A DNA stretch of 64,000 nt from Clostridium culturomicium (GTDB lineage: Bacteria > Bacillota > Clostridia > Clostridiales > Clostridiaceae): positions 560,159-624,158 of the forward strand of contig NZ_CCXK01000017.1 of assembly GCF_000821305.1 (NCBI RefSeq), read 5' to 3'. The first letter of the stretch is position 1. Each line of letters starts with the position of its first letter. Positions 37,063-44,923 of this stretch are shown here, one piece after another. The notes beneath the pieces were generated by a model. It was given only the letters and a program-made list of their open reading frames with translations, was not told the origin of the DNA and ran no database searches. The translations under genes and the position numbers were made by a program.

Positions 37063-38137
37063 TGTTACAGGGATAATCCTTCTAATACTCATTTATGTAA
37101 TTCCTTTGAATCTTGTTATTTATAATGGTTGTGAAGTCATTAGTGATCAGATTATTAGTGAAATGGTAATTGAGGTTGTGGAGAAGCACTATGTATTTAT
37201 AGAAAGAAATCTTAAAGCAGTATTGGTAACCATACACTACATTCTAATAATTCTTCTTCTCTTTATCATAATAAGATTTTTACTCTATGTAATTCAAAGG
37301 TATTTATATTTGGATAAGGATATTGATGTGTATGAGAAGTTAAGTGATATTTTAGTTAAATATGATAAAGGGCTGGAGCACATAAACTTCTGGGGTAAAT
37401 TTATAATTATAGCAATTTTCATTGTGCTAATTTATTTTAAAATTTATGATATAAGGCTGGTTGTATTTGGTATTCTTCTTATATTATTTGTATTTAGGAA
37501 GTACAAAGTTAAAAAGAAAAGAAAAAAATCAATAATCCGTATAACTAAAAAGCCAGATAATGAAGAGATCCTTGAAGAAAGAGACCCTAATGAAGATTAT
37601 AAATTGTTAAAATGGAAATATGATTGCAATTCCATAAGTGTAAAAGAGCCTATTCTCCTGGAGGTTGAGTTTAATATTACCAACAACCATAGGGTAATGG
37701 CTGGAGCTACAGAAAGAGAATTTGAAAAGAATGTCTTTGAATTTTCAAAAAAGGTACAGAACCTTTGCAAGACATATGAACTTTCTAAGAAGCAGAGGAT
37801 TGAAGTAGTATTAACACTCATAAGCAGCTTTAAGGTAGAGGAGGAAAAAGAAGAAAAAACACCAGCCCAGGTTATTACTGCAGAAGCTGGAAACTTCTTA
37901 AGTCTTGGAAGATGTGCCATTGAAATACTAAGAGCAATGGACCTTGATGTGGTAGAATTCTTGGTGCCTTATGAAAAAGGAGAAACAAAGATAACCTTCG
38001 CCGTGGAGGGAGCTGACTTAGAAAGTGAGGACAATTACTTTATAAAAGATAATAAAAAGTATTATTACTGCGAACTCTTAGGACAAGGTAAGTTTTATAT
38101 GGGTCATCAGAAGAATATAGTTGAAGAGCCAAGATAA
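37055..38137 (+). CDS. Multi-pass membrane protein with degenerate transglutaminase-like domain
   Basis: A 360-residue protein with about four membrane helices (residues 2-24, 55-82 and two in 110-145), a basic loop (KYKVKKKRKKS) and a soluble C-terminal domain. That domain follows the layout of bacterial transglutaminase-like domains: YDCN..VEFN, a helix before VVLTLISSF, a helix SLGRCAIEILRAMDLDVVEF and a KKYYYCELLGQGKF end, but the catalytic GDCED motif is absent (GNFLSLG in its place). ATG 37055 follows GAGGGGAGGG and overlaps the previous stop; TTG 37037 lies before the SD. Overlap means translational coupling. The enzyme-like domain is probably inactive. Confidence 0.65.
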   Translation: MISVTGIILLILIYVIPLNLVIYNGCEVISDQIISEMVIEVVEKHYVFIERNLKAVLVTIHYILIILLLFIIIRFLLYVIQRYLYLDKDIDVYEKLSDILVKYDKGLEHINFWGKFIIIAIFIVLIYFKIYDIRLVVFGILLILFVFRKYKVKKKRKKSIIRITKKPDNEEILEERDPNEDYKLLKWKYDCNSISVKEPILLEVEFNITNNHRVMAGATEREFEKNVFEFSKKVQNLCKTYELSKKQRIEVVLTLISSFKVEEEKEEKTPAQVITAEAGNFLSLGRCAIEILRAMDLDVVEFLVPYEKGETKITFAVEGADLESEDNYFIKDNKKYYYCELLGQGKFYMGHQKNIVEEPR

Positions 38138-38209
38138 TTAGCAATTAAATGAGAACTTATCTATTTATCAGGAATATGATAATAAAAACAAGGATGTTTG
38201 GTGAGTTCT

Positions 38210-38371
38210 ATGGATAAGGTAAAGGATATTACTGAAATACTTACACTAAAAAAAGCTGTATATATTTTGGAACGTCTTCAAATGAAATGCGATTATGAAT
38301 ATATGAAAAAAAATCCGGATATTTGTAAGTCCATAGTTGTATTGTTTGAAGATGATTTTGAAAGTATTTAA
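38210..38371 (+). CDS. Possible small protein of 53 residues
   Basis: ATG 38210 (or GTG 38201) opens a frame with normal codon use for this genome: ILTLKKAVYILERLQMKCDY and then KNPDICKSIVVLFEDDFESI. The SD (GGTGAG) is weak. It is helical and acidic with no known motif. It ends just before the terminator, so it may be the last gene of the VWA-tubulin operon. Confidence 0.4.
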   Translation: MDKVKDITEILTLKKAVYILERLQMKCDYEYMKKNPDICKSIVVLFEDDFESI

Positions 38372-38390
38372 AGCTAAATAAAAATTAAGA

Positions 38391-38432
38391 AAAGATAATG
38401 TGATGCTTTTTTAAATCACATTATCTTTTTTA
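38391..38432. terminator. Terminator of the VWA-tubulin operon
   Basis: A perfect 14-bp stem (38391-38404 with 38415-38428) with flanking A and T runs. Confidence 0.85.
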
Positions 38433-38616
38433 GGTTAACAATAGATTTTTTTACAGATGATTTTAAATAGATATAGTGATGTTTTAAAACCTTTCATAAT
38501 AAAAATAATTATAAAGATTATTTCAAAAGGTGGTAGATTCATGTTCCTTATACAGGAAAAATTACTTAATTTGTGATAGTATAGTATTGCATAAAGATGA
38601 AGGGAGGACATAAAAA

Positions 38617-39663
38617 ATGAAGAAAAATACTAAAAAATTTTCAAGCTTAATTGCGGTGATATTTGCTGCTTTATTAATTGGAATAACAATATTGTCAAAT
38701 AATACTGACAGTGAGCATTATAGCGCAGGTAATAGCAAAGAGGAAATAACTGAAACTGATAAGGGTAGTGCTGATCCTTCAAAAAAGGACACAGCTGAAG
38801 ATGACAAGGAAACGGAAAACAGTTCTAAGGAAGAGCCTTCAACAGATTGGACAGAGGATATATTTGCAGGCTATACTCTTATAGAAGTTGATGGTGGAGA
38901 TTTATCAGGTCACAGAGAGCCTAACGTGGTGGTTGATATAGGCTTTGGAGACAGAGAATATTATGCCTTTACCAATGAATACGGTCAGTTAGTTAAAGTA
39001 ATAGCTAAGGAAATAATCTTGCAAGACGATTCAAAAGAGCCTGTTACTTCAAGTGGAAGATATTACAGAGATGAAGCAAAAGTGCCTGGAGTTGAAAGCA
39101 AGAACTTAGATGAGGGACATGTTATAGCAGATTCCCTTGGAGGAGTTTCTAACGCTTACAATATAACTCCTCAAAATAGTACACTTAACAGACATGGTGA
39201 CCAAGCTTATATGGAAAAGGTTATAAGAGATGCTGGCGGTTGTACAGATTTTGTTGCAATAATAACTTATCCTAATACAACGACTCAAATACCAAGCCAT
39301 TATAGTTACACTTACACCATTAAGGGAAATGTTATAAAGGATGAATTTGATAATATTAATCCTGATGAGTATAATGCAAGTTTAGAAAGCAATACATCAA
39401 CTAGCAATTCAAATTCTAGTAGTAACACAACTGCTCCAGCTGAAAACTCAAGTTCTGGCAGCAATACAACTACGACTGTTGATAACTCAAATACTAGTAG
39501 TAATGCTGGTAGTACAAGCACCGCTGGAACAGTATATTGGACACCTAATGGAAAGAGTTATCATACCACAAAGGATTGTTCTACATTATCAAGAAGTAAA
39601 ACTATTTTAGAAGGAACGCTGGAGGAAAGCGGAAAGAGTGATCCTTGCGATAGATGTCATTAA
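38617..39663 (+). CDS. Secreted DNA/RNA non-specific endonuclease with C-terminal Cys/His domain
   Basis: A 348-residue exported protein: an N-terminal signal/anchor helix (LIAVIFAALLIGITILSN), a charged linker, a nuclease domain of the DNA/RNA non-specific (Endonuclease_NS_2) type with DEGHVIADSLGG and NITPQNSTLNRHGD carrying the His and Asn of the beta-beta-alpha-metal site, a long Ser/Asn/Thr linker (about 255-300), and a C-terminal domain with TPNGKSYHTTKDCSTL ending CDRCH, like the Ada-type metal-binding tail of other secreted nucleases. It would degrade nucleic acid outside the cell or at the surface, for nutrition or competition. SD GGGAGG. It lies after a terminator and so is a separate unit. 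Confidence 0.85.
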   Translation: MKKNTKKFSSLIAVIFAALLIGITILSNNTDSEHYSAGNSKEEITETDKGSADPSKKDTAEDDKETENSSKEEPSTDWTEDIFAGYTLIEVDGGDLSGHREPNVVVDIGFGDREYYAFTNEYGQLVKVIAKEIILQDDSKEPVTSSGRYYRDEAKVPGVESKNLDEGHVIADSLGGVSNAYNITPQNSTLNRHGDQAYMEKVIRDAGGCTDFVAIITYPNTTTQIPSHYSYTYTIKGNVIKDEFDNINPDEYNASLESNTSTSNSNSSSNTTAPAENSSSGSNTTTTVDNSNTSSNAGSTSTAGTVYWTPNGKSYHTTKDCSTLSRSKTILEGTLEESGKSDPCDRCH

Positions 39664-39738
39664 TTATTAGATTACGAATAATTCCTCTATAAATTTAATA
39701 TGTTTATATATGAAGAAATTTATAGGAGTTTATTGTAT

Positions 39739-40641
39739 ATGTATTTTCCTTATTTTAGAGGCAAGCAGTATGAGCTAATGGCATTACGAGGATTAGTTGA
39801 GAAGAAGCTGATATCCAAAAGAGTTATACCAATAATTGAACCAATTAAATTTTCTACTCAATTTATTAAAACAGTAAAGACATTTATAAATAGCAAAAGA
39901 AAAATTGTAATTATCCATAATCCACAGGTGGGAGAATATCCTGCAGGATTGAACAGCCATGATGAAAGATTTATTAATCTTCTAGCTAATGAAAATGTAA
40001 TTGTGGGGCATATAGTAAATAGCAACTCTAAAGAAGAGTTGGAGCTATTGAAGGAGATTGGTGTAAAGCTGGATAATTTATTGGTAATTAACAATAATAA
40101 TGAGCTCTATGAAGAAACCTTTAAAGAAAATGAGCCTAAATATATTGTAGTACCTGGCTATGGCAGGCCGGGAGACAAAAATATAATTCTTCAGGATAAA
40201 TTTAATAAGCAGAAAAGAAACGCTGATTATGGTGAAGAGCCAGAATTGTTTTCCTATGAGCATATAATTTATGATGCTAATAAGTACTGTGGGTTTTCAG
40301 ACTATTCTTTAGTAGGTAGTAATTATACCACCGGAGGCGGTCCAGCTTATGCAATAGCTCTCCATATTTTATATTATAATAAGGAAAACATCTTATATGT
40401 AAGGCACTTTGTATCTGACTCCAAGGATGGAACTAAAAATCAAAAAGGTAAGTTCCTAGAAGCAGTTGGAAAGTTTAGTAGCTGGCTGGAGTCTAATAAA
40501 AAATATCATACCTATGCAATAAATGAATTATTAAATTATTACAATATGAAACATTATCCAGGGGCAGGAATGATAAAGAAGCTATCCATAATGCATCATT
40601 TGGAGATAATGAGCAGATATTTAGAGAAAAAGTGTAAGTGA
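39739..40641 (+). CDS. sce7725 / beta-family protein
   Basis: A 300-residue protein starting MYFPYFRGKQYELMALRGL, the typical start of the sce7725/beta family (named from phage T4 beta protein). Further family-like parts are VIPIIEPIKF, IVIIHNPQVGEYP, DYSLVGSNYTTGGGPAYAIA and YVRHFVSDSKDGT. ATG 39739 is chosen as AGGAG lies ten bases before it and it gives the family start; ATG 39700 lacks an SD. Members often sit beside an sce7726 gene in phage or defence loci; none is seen here. Function unknown. Confidence 0.75.
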   Translation: MYFPYFRGKQYELMALRGLVEKKLISKRVIPIIEPIKFSTQFIKTVKTFINSKRKIVIIHNPQVGEYPAGLNSHDERFINLLANENVIVGHIVNSNSKEELELLKEIGVKLDNLLVINNNNELYEETFKENEPKYIVVPGYGRPGDKNIILQDKFNKQKRNADYGEEPELFSYEHIIYDANKYCGFSDYSLVGSNYTTGGGPAYAIALHILYYNKENILYVRHFVSDSKDGTKNQKGKFLEAVGKFSSWLESNKKYHTYAINELLNYYNMKHYPGAGMIKKLSIMHHLEIMSRYLEKKCK

Positions 40642-41255
40642 TGTAAATTTGTTAAATTCCATTAAGACTATAGCTTGATACTTAGCGCAAGTATTAGTTT
40701 TTTTAGGCATCTAGGAGTGAATGAAGAAGAAATTCTTCATAATGAAGCGGAAGTAGATGCCTACTTTATGAACTAGTGAAAGATTATAAATAATTTAATA
40801 TTATAAAATAAGCCTGAAGTACTAGTTACTGCAGGCTTATTTTATCTAGTTTATTGATTTTTATTATTAACTACTGTAAACAAATTATGGAATGAGTTGC
40901 ATTGAAATTATAATGTTTAAGAAAAGACCTCAACAAAGATAGTTTTGGTTAAAGGAGTATTTAGGATAGGCGTAGAATATTAGCGTTAGGTTTAAGCTAA
41001 TAGTCTATTTGAGGAGTGGTGGGTAAATGAGTAATACATCAAAAGGTATTTGTGATGAAATTGGAATCACAGAGGAACAGCGAAAAAGGATATTTTCATT
41101 TTGATGTACAGGATAAATAATATATACGAATTTAAAAAGAGTTAGATTTATCACCTTGGAATATAAAATAAGGTGTATTAATTATTAGTGGATAATATAT
41201 GAAGATAATAAAAGATATGATAATAGGATTAAATTAGTTACGAGGGAGAATTAAG
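40642..41255. other. Intergenic region with terminator and gene debris
   Basis: 614 bases without a clear gene. Besides the hairpin at 40806-40846 there is a 25-codon frame with a good SD (GAGGAGTGGTGGG, ATG 41027 to TGA 41104, ending EEQRKRIFSF) that looks like a truncated gene start, and a short frame ending near 40776 with no start. Confidence 0.5.
40806..40846. terminator. Terminator hairpin
   Basis: AAATAAGCCTG (40806-40816) pairs with CAGGCTTATTT (40832-40842), followed by TTATC. Confidence 0.75.
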
Positions 41256-41723
41256 ATGGTTTCATTAATTGTAGCATATGGTAACAATAAAGTTATAGGA
41301 AACTTAGGTAAAATGCCGTGGGATATTAAAGGGGAGTTAAAAAGATTTAAAGAGCTAACTACAGGGAATGTGGTTATAATGGGAAGACGTACTTATGAAT
41401 CGATAGGTAGACCACTTCCAGACAGAATGAACATAGTAATATCAAATACAAAGGAATACAATGAGGTTAATGTTAAGACAGCCAAATCATTAGAAGAGGC
41501 AATAAGAATGGCTGGGGATAAGGAGATTTATATCTCTGGTGGTTCTAGGGTTTATGAGGAAGCATTGTCTATGGTTGAAAAAATGTATATTACGGAAGTG
41601 GATATAACAATTGATGGGGATACATATTTTCCAGAATTTGATGAAAGTAGGTTTATAAAAGAAATTAATGAAAAGGTAGATGGAGAAATTCCATATGTTT
41701 ATGTAACATATACAAGAAAATAA
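41256..41723 (+). CDS. folA: Dihydrofolate reductase
   Basis: A 155-residue enzyme that reduces dihydrofolate with NADPH for thymidylate and one-carbon metabolism. The family residues are present: MPWDIKGELKRFKELT with the catalytic acid, VVIMGRRTYESIGRPLPDR for NADPH, YISGGSRVYEEAL, and MYITEVDITIDGDTYFPEF. SD GAGGGAGAA. It is a single gene among hypothetical genes, without thyA nearby, so it could be a secondary copy, but all expected motifs are intact. Confidence 0.95.
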   Translation: MVSLIVAYGNNKVIGNLGKMPWDIKGELKRFKELTTGNVVIMGRRTYESIGRPLPDRMNIVISNTKEYNEVNVKTAKSLEEAIRMAGDKEIYISGGSRVYEEALSMVEKMYITEVDITIDGDTYFPEFDESRFIKEINEKVDGEIPYVYVTYTRK

Positions 41724-42182
41724 ACTTTGAGAAGATGAAAAAGTATTAGAAGTAGAATAAGAGTGTTAATGAAGCAATTATTATTAATATTTTAGATTTT
41801 GACCATATTCAGAATTAAGATAATGAAATTAGATAAGCAGTAAGTGTATTGCATAAAATTAGTGGCAACAAAGATGTAGTTGATTTGGTAGAACTTAGAG
41901 AAAAGGCTATTAAGGATAAAATTTTCTAACATCTTTTTATATGACCTGATGTACTAAAGTTGTAACACCTCCATCTAATTGATGATACAATCAAATTAGA
42001 AAAGGTAGACTTACGAGTAAATATGAAAATAATATAGTTTTATCATGATTTATTAGTATATCTTTTGTGTATTTTAGAAAAAGGATTAAATAGATATAGG
42101 TCGAATTATAAAAAAGAACGCTTATTAAAATGCAATGAGTGGGATTTATGACATAAAATATTTGTGAGCAGAGGTGAAGAGT
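41724..42182. other. Intergenic region, probable gene debris
   Basis: 459 bases without a complete gene. A 27-codon frame ending near 41930 (DLVELREKAIKDKIF) with no start suggests the end of a lost gene. The SD of the next gene is at 42170. Confidence 0.4.
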
Positions 42183-42743
42183 ATGGGAAAATTCAAATCA
42201 CTAACATCAAAGGATGTTAAGGAACTGGATGAATTGTTGAGGGTTGCAGATTCTATTTTGGGCACATCAACACCGGTAATTAAGGGAAATCCTAAAGTTG
42301 CTACAATAGTAGGTACAGCTATTGGTGGAACCGCTGGAGCGGCAATTGCTACTAGTGCTGGAACTGTAGGTATAGCTGGAGTAACTGCAGGTTTATCTGC
42401 CACTGGAGCTGCAGGATTTATTGGAATGGGAATTATATCTACAGTTGCTTTGCCAATAACGATAATTACTTTACTTGGTACTGGAATTGGTCTTTTAATT
42501 GGGAAAAATAAAAGTATGAAAAAAGAGCAGCAAAAGCAGGCTAATTACTGTAAGGAGCTTGCAAAAAAACAGCAAGAAATATATGAAAAGTATGAAAATG
42601 CTAAAAGAGAGCATGCACGTACCGATAAGGAGAAGGATGACATCATAAGAAAGCAACAGGAAAAGATTTTAGAATATGAAGTTATTTTCCAAGCATTAAG
42701 AAAGAAGCGTGAGGGCTTAGAGGGAAACCTTTCATTTACATAA
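42183..42743 (+). CDS. Glycine-zipper membrane protein with coiled-coil tail
   Basis: A 186-residue protein of unrecognised family. After a short charged start comes a 65-residue hydrophobic region made of Gly/Ala/Thr repeats (AIGGTAGAAIATSAGTVGIA and on to TIITLLGTGIGLLIG), like a glycine zipper able to enter or assemble in membranes. A basic, Gln/Glu/Lys-rich coiled coil follows (about 110-180). ATG 42183 has the SD AGAGGTGA; the in-frame GTG 42174 lies within it. Only 12 bases separate it from the next gene, so the two form a module. Toxin, pore or chaperone-like roles are open. Confidence 0.7.
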   Translation: MGKFKSLTSKDVKELDELLRVADSILGTSTPVIKGNPKVATIVGTAIGGTAGAAIATSAGTVGIAGVTAGLSATGAAGFIGMGIISTVALPITIITLLGTGIGLLIGKNKSMKKEQQKQANYCKELAKKQQEIYEKYENAKREHARTDKEKDDIIRKQQEKILEYEVIFQALRKKREGLEGNLSFT

Positions 42744-42755
42744 TATGGGGGAAGC

Positions 42756-44222
42756 GTGAAGGTGGATAAAGAGTTATATGATGTTTTAAAAATGCAGCGT
42801 GATGATTCCGAAAGATTAGTTTCTGAGGAACAACAGTTAATTGATATTGCTCGTAAGAATAATGAAGAAGCACAACGTTTTAATGAAGAGGCTGATAAAA
42901 AACTCCAAGACAATAAAGCTTGGCTTCAATCATTAGGTATTTCACTTGATGACATTATTCCAGAAGCACATAAAAAAGCAGAGACAGAAGCAGAAGCATT
43001 AATAGCTGAAGTAGAAGAAGCTAATAAAGTATTTGAAAAAAAGCCAATTTCATATGAAGCTTTAGTAGAACTTGCACATAGCAGGGGCTACGAAAATACT
43101 GTAATACAAGACTTGCTTACTGAGGAGGAAATTCAAATAGCAGACCAGCGATTGGCATCAATAGAAGAGGAGTTTTGTGCAGAAACTAAACTTAAAAAAA
43201 TTGATTTAGTATTTTTGGTTACTGCTATTGCACTTCAGGTTGTAAGACAATATGTTATAACTCCATTTTCTGATAGAGGGATTGCAAATGATGGTTCTAA
43301 GATAATGGAAGATAAATATGGCAAGGATGGAAAGTTGCGAGGAAGGTATTATTATGCCACTGAAGAAACAATTGTAGGACAGAAAAAAGTACCGTACGAT
43401 GTTATCGCTGGTAGTAAAAAATATGGTATTGGAAGAGATGGAAAAGGATTGGACGGTAATTCTCATAGATTTAGGTCCTTAGGTCATGATCCTATTTTAG
43501 GATATTTGTTTGGAACTGCAAATATTATGACCAATACTGCTACATGGTGGAATGGAACTTCACATCATATTCAGTATAAGCCAAATTCAAAAGGTGTTTA
43601 TGTGCCTACTATTGCAGCTAATGCTAATACTGAAAAAATATTTGATGCCGCAGTTACCAGATTTAAGAGTGATGGAGGAAAGAGAATATTAGTTGAAGCA
43701 TTAGTGAAGGAACATTTGCACCTGAAATCTGATGTTTCCACAGATGGGTTACCAATTCCATTTTTACAAACTATTTCTCCAGATTTTGCACAGACATTAG
43801 CAGAGCATGGATTAGATTCAATAGCACTAGGAGATATAGCTAAGCAAGCAGCAGGAGCAGAGTTTATAAACTTTGTAATTTCAACTATACATAGTTTGAT
43901 ATGTGCTGAGAATGGCGAAATGGATAGAAAGCTTTATCAGGTAAGGACAAAGAAGATAATCTTAATATCTAATGTAATTGCCTCAGCAAGTAATATTATT
44001 GCAGTAGGTATTGCTGCTGGGATAGGTGTTGCAGGAGAAAATCCAGATGCTGTAAAAAAATCATTGAAGTACTTAGATGTTGGGGGAATACTTGTAACCA
44101 TTGCACATCTTTTTACTGATTTGCGATTTATTTTTAAAGTAAAAGAGGAATTTATTAAAAGTAAGTTAGATGCACAATTAATAGAAGAAATTAATAAGCT
44201 TGATAAGTATCTTGAAGATTAA
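42756..44222 (+). CDS. Hypothetical protein with GHDPxxGxxFGTxNIMT motif, partner of the upstream gene
   Basis: A 488-residue protein that I cannot name. The N-terminal third is a coiled coil rich in Glu, Ala and Gln, then a hydrophobic helix (LVFLVTAIALQVVRQYVI, about 150-168). The central part has a marked motif, HRFRSLGHDPILGYLFGTAN followed by IMTNTATWWNGTSHHIQYKP, which looks like a conserved active or binding site. The C-terminal part has two more hydrophobic helices (IILISNVIASASNIIAVGIA and one at 445-470). The start is GTG after GGGGGAA. I recall similar motif proteins only as hypotheticals in variable regions. A membrane complex with the upstream protein is likely from layout. Confidence 0.65.
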   Translation: MKVDKELYDVLKMQRDDSERLVSEEQQLIDIARKNNEEAQRFNEEADKKLQDNKAWLQSLGISLDDIIPEAHKKAETEAEALIAEVEEANKVFEKKPISYEALVELAHSRGYENTVIQDLLTEEEIQIADQRLASIEEEFCAETKLKKIDLVFLVTAIALQVVRQYVITPFSDRGIANDGSKIMEDKYGKDGKLRGRYYYATEETIVGQKKVPYDVIAGSKKYGIGRDGKGLDGNSHRFRSLGHDPILGYLFGTANIMTNTATWWNGTSHHIQYKPNSKGVYVPTIAANANTEKIFDAAVTRFKSDGGKRILVEALVKEHLHLKSDVSTDGLPIPFLQTISPDFAQTLAEHGLDSIALGDIAKQAAGAEFINFVISTIHSLICAENGEMDRKLYQVRTKKIILISNVIASASNIIAVGIAAGIGVAGENPDAVKKSLKYLDVGGILVTIAHLFTDLRFIFKVKEEFIKSKLDAQLIEEINKLDKYLED

Positions 44223-44266
44223 ATTACTTAAGTTGCCTTGGCTAAATAAAGATTTGGAGGCTCGTT

Positions 44267-44656
44267 ATGAAGACAATAGAAGTGGTCGCCGCAGTTATTA
44301 AAGAAGGAGACAAGATTTTTGTTACTCGTCGTGACTATGGTGACTTTGAAAATATGTGGGAATTTCCTGGTGGAAAGGTTGAAGCAGGAGAGGCTAAGGA
44401 TGCTGCTCTTATCCGTGAGATAAAGGAAGAGCTGGAGCTTCATATAAAGGTTTCAGATTTGCTTGTTACTGTGGATTATGATTATCCTAATTTTCATTTA
44501 AAAATGGATTGTTTTCTTTGCAGTATTCTAGGTGGAGAACTTAATCTCAATGCTCATAATGATGCTAAGTGGGTTAGGATTAGTGATTTAGATGAATTAA
44601 TCTGGGTTCCAGCGGATGTGATTGTTGTAGAAAAAATTAAAGGATGCTTCATCTAG
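44267..44656 (+). CDS. Nudix (MutT-type) (deoxy)nucleoside triphosphate pyrophosphohydrolase
   Basis: A 129-residue hydrolase with a full Nudix box, GGKVEAGEAKDAALIREIKE followed by EL, matching GX5EX7REUXEEXGU except at the last Gly. The start VVAAVIKEGDKIFVTRRDYG and the C-terminal DAKWVRISDLDELIWVPADV fit the MutT/CTP-pyrophosphohydrolase group that cleans 8-oxo-dGTP or 5-methyl-dCTP from the pool. SD TTTGGAGG. It follows the unknown module by 44 bases but is probably a separate housekeeping gene. Confidence 0.9.
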   Translation: MKTIEVVAAVIKEGDKIFVTRRDYGDFENMWEFPGGKVEAGEAKDAALIREIKEELELHIKVSDLLVTVDYDYPNFHLKMDCFLCSILGGELNLNAHNDAKWVRISDLDELIWVPADVIVVEKIKGCFI

Positions 44657-44850
44657 CAATTATAAAGAGCACAAAATATGGATGTGACTATAGTAGAAAA
44701 TTTAAAGGCTTATAAAAGAGCTTGAGTCATAGGTAAGTGTTTTTTACATTAGAAAATGGAATTCAGGATATTATGTAATAAAGCATATATCAAAAATGTA
44801 ACATCAAGATATTGCATGTTTAATATAAGCTTTATCTTTATATAATTTAT

Positions 44851-44888
44851 AAAACACCACAGCTTATTAAAAGTTGCGGTGTTTTTAT
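44851..44888. terminator. Bidirectional terminator between Nudix and PucR genes
   Basis: AAAACACC and GGTGTTTTT arms with an imperfect inner stem lie between the two convergent genes. Confidence 0.7.
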
Positions 44889-44923
44889 TTGCTTATTTTA
44901 TTAAAAGGCTTTGAGATGATATA

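Larger units (their letters stand above)
38138..38616 (+). other. Intergenic region with small frame and terminator
   Basis: 479 bases holding a possible 53-codon gene (38210-38371), a strong terminator (38391-38431) and, before the nuclease gene, a -10-like TATAGT near 38581. Nothing else is seen. Confidence 0.5.

Noticed and set aside
41780..41931. Possible gene before the glycine-zipper protein
   Set aside because: Only a short open tail without start is visible; frames are interrupted, so it is treated as debris.
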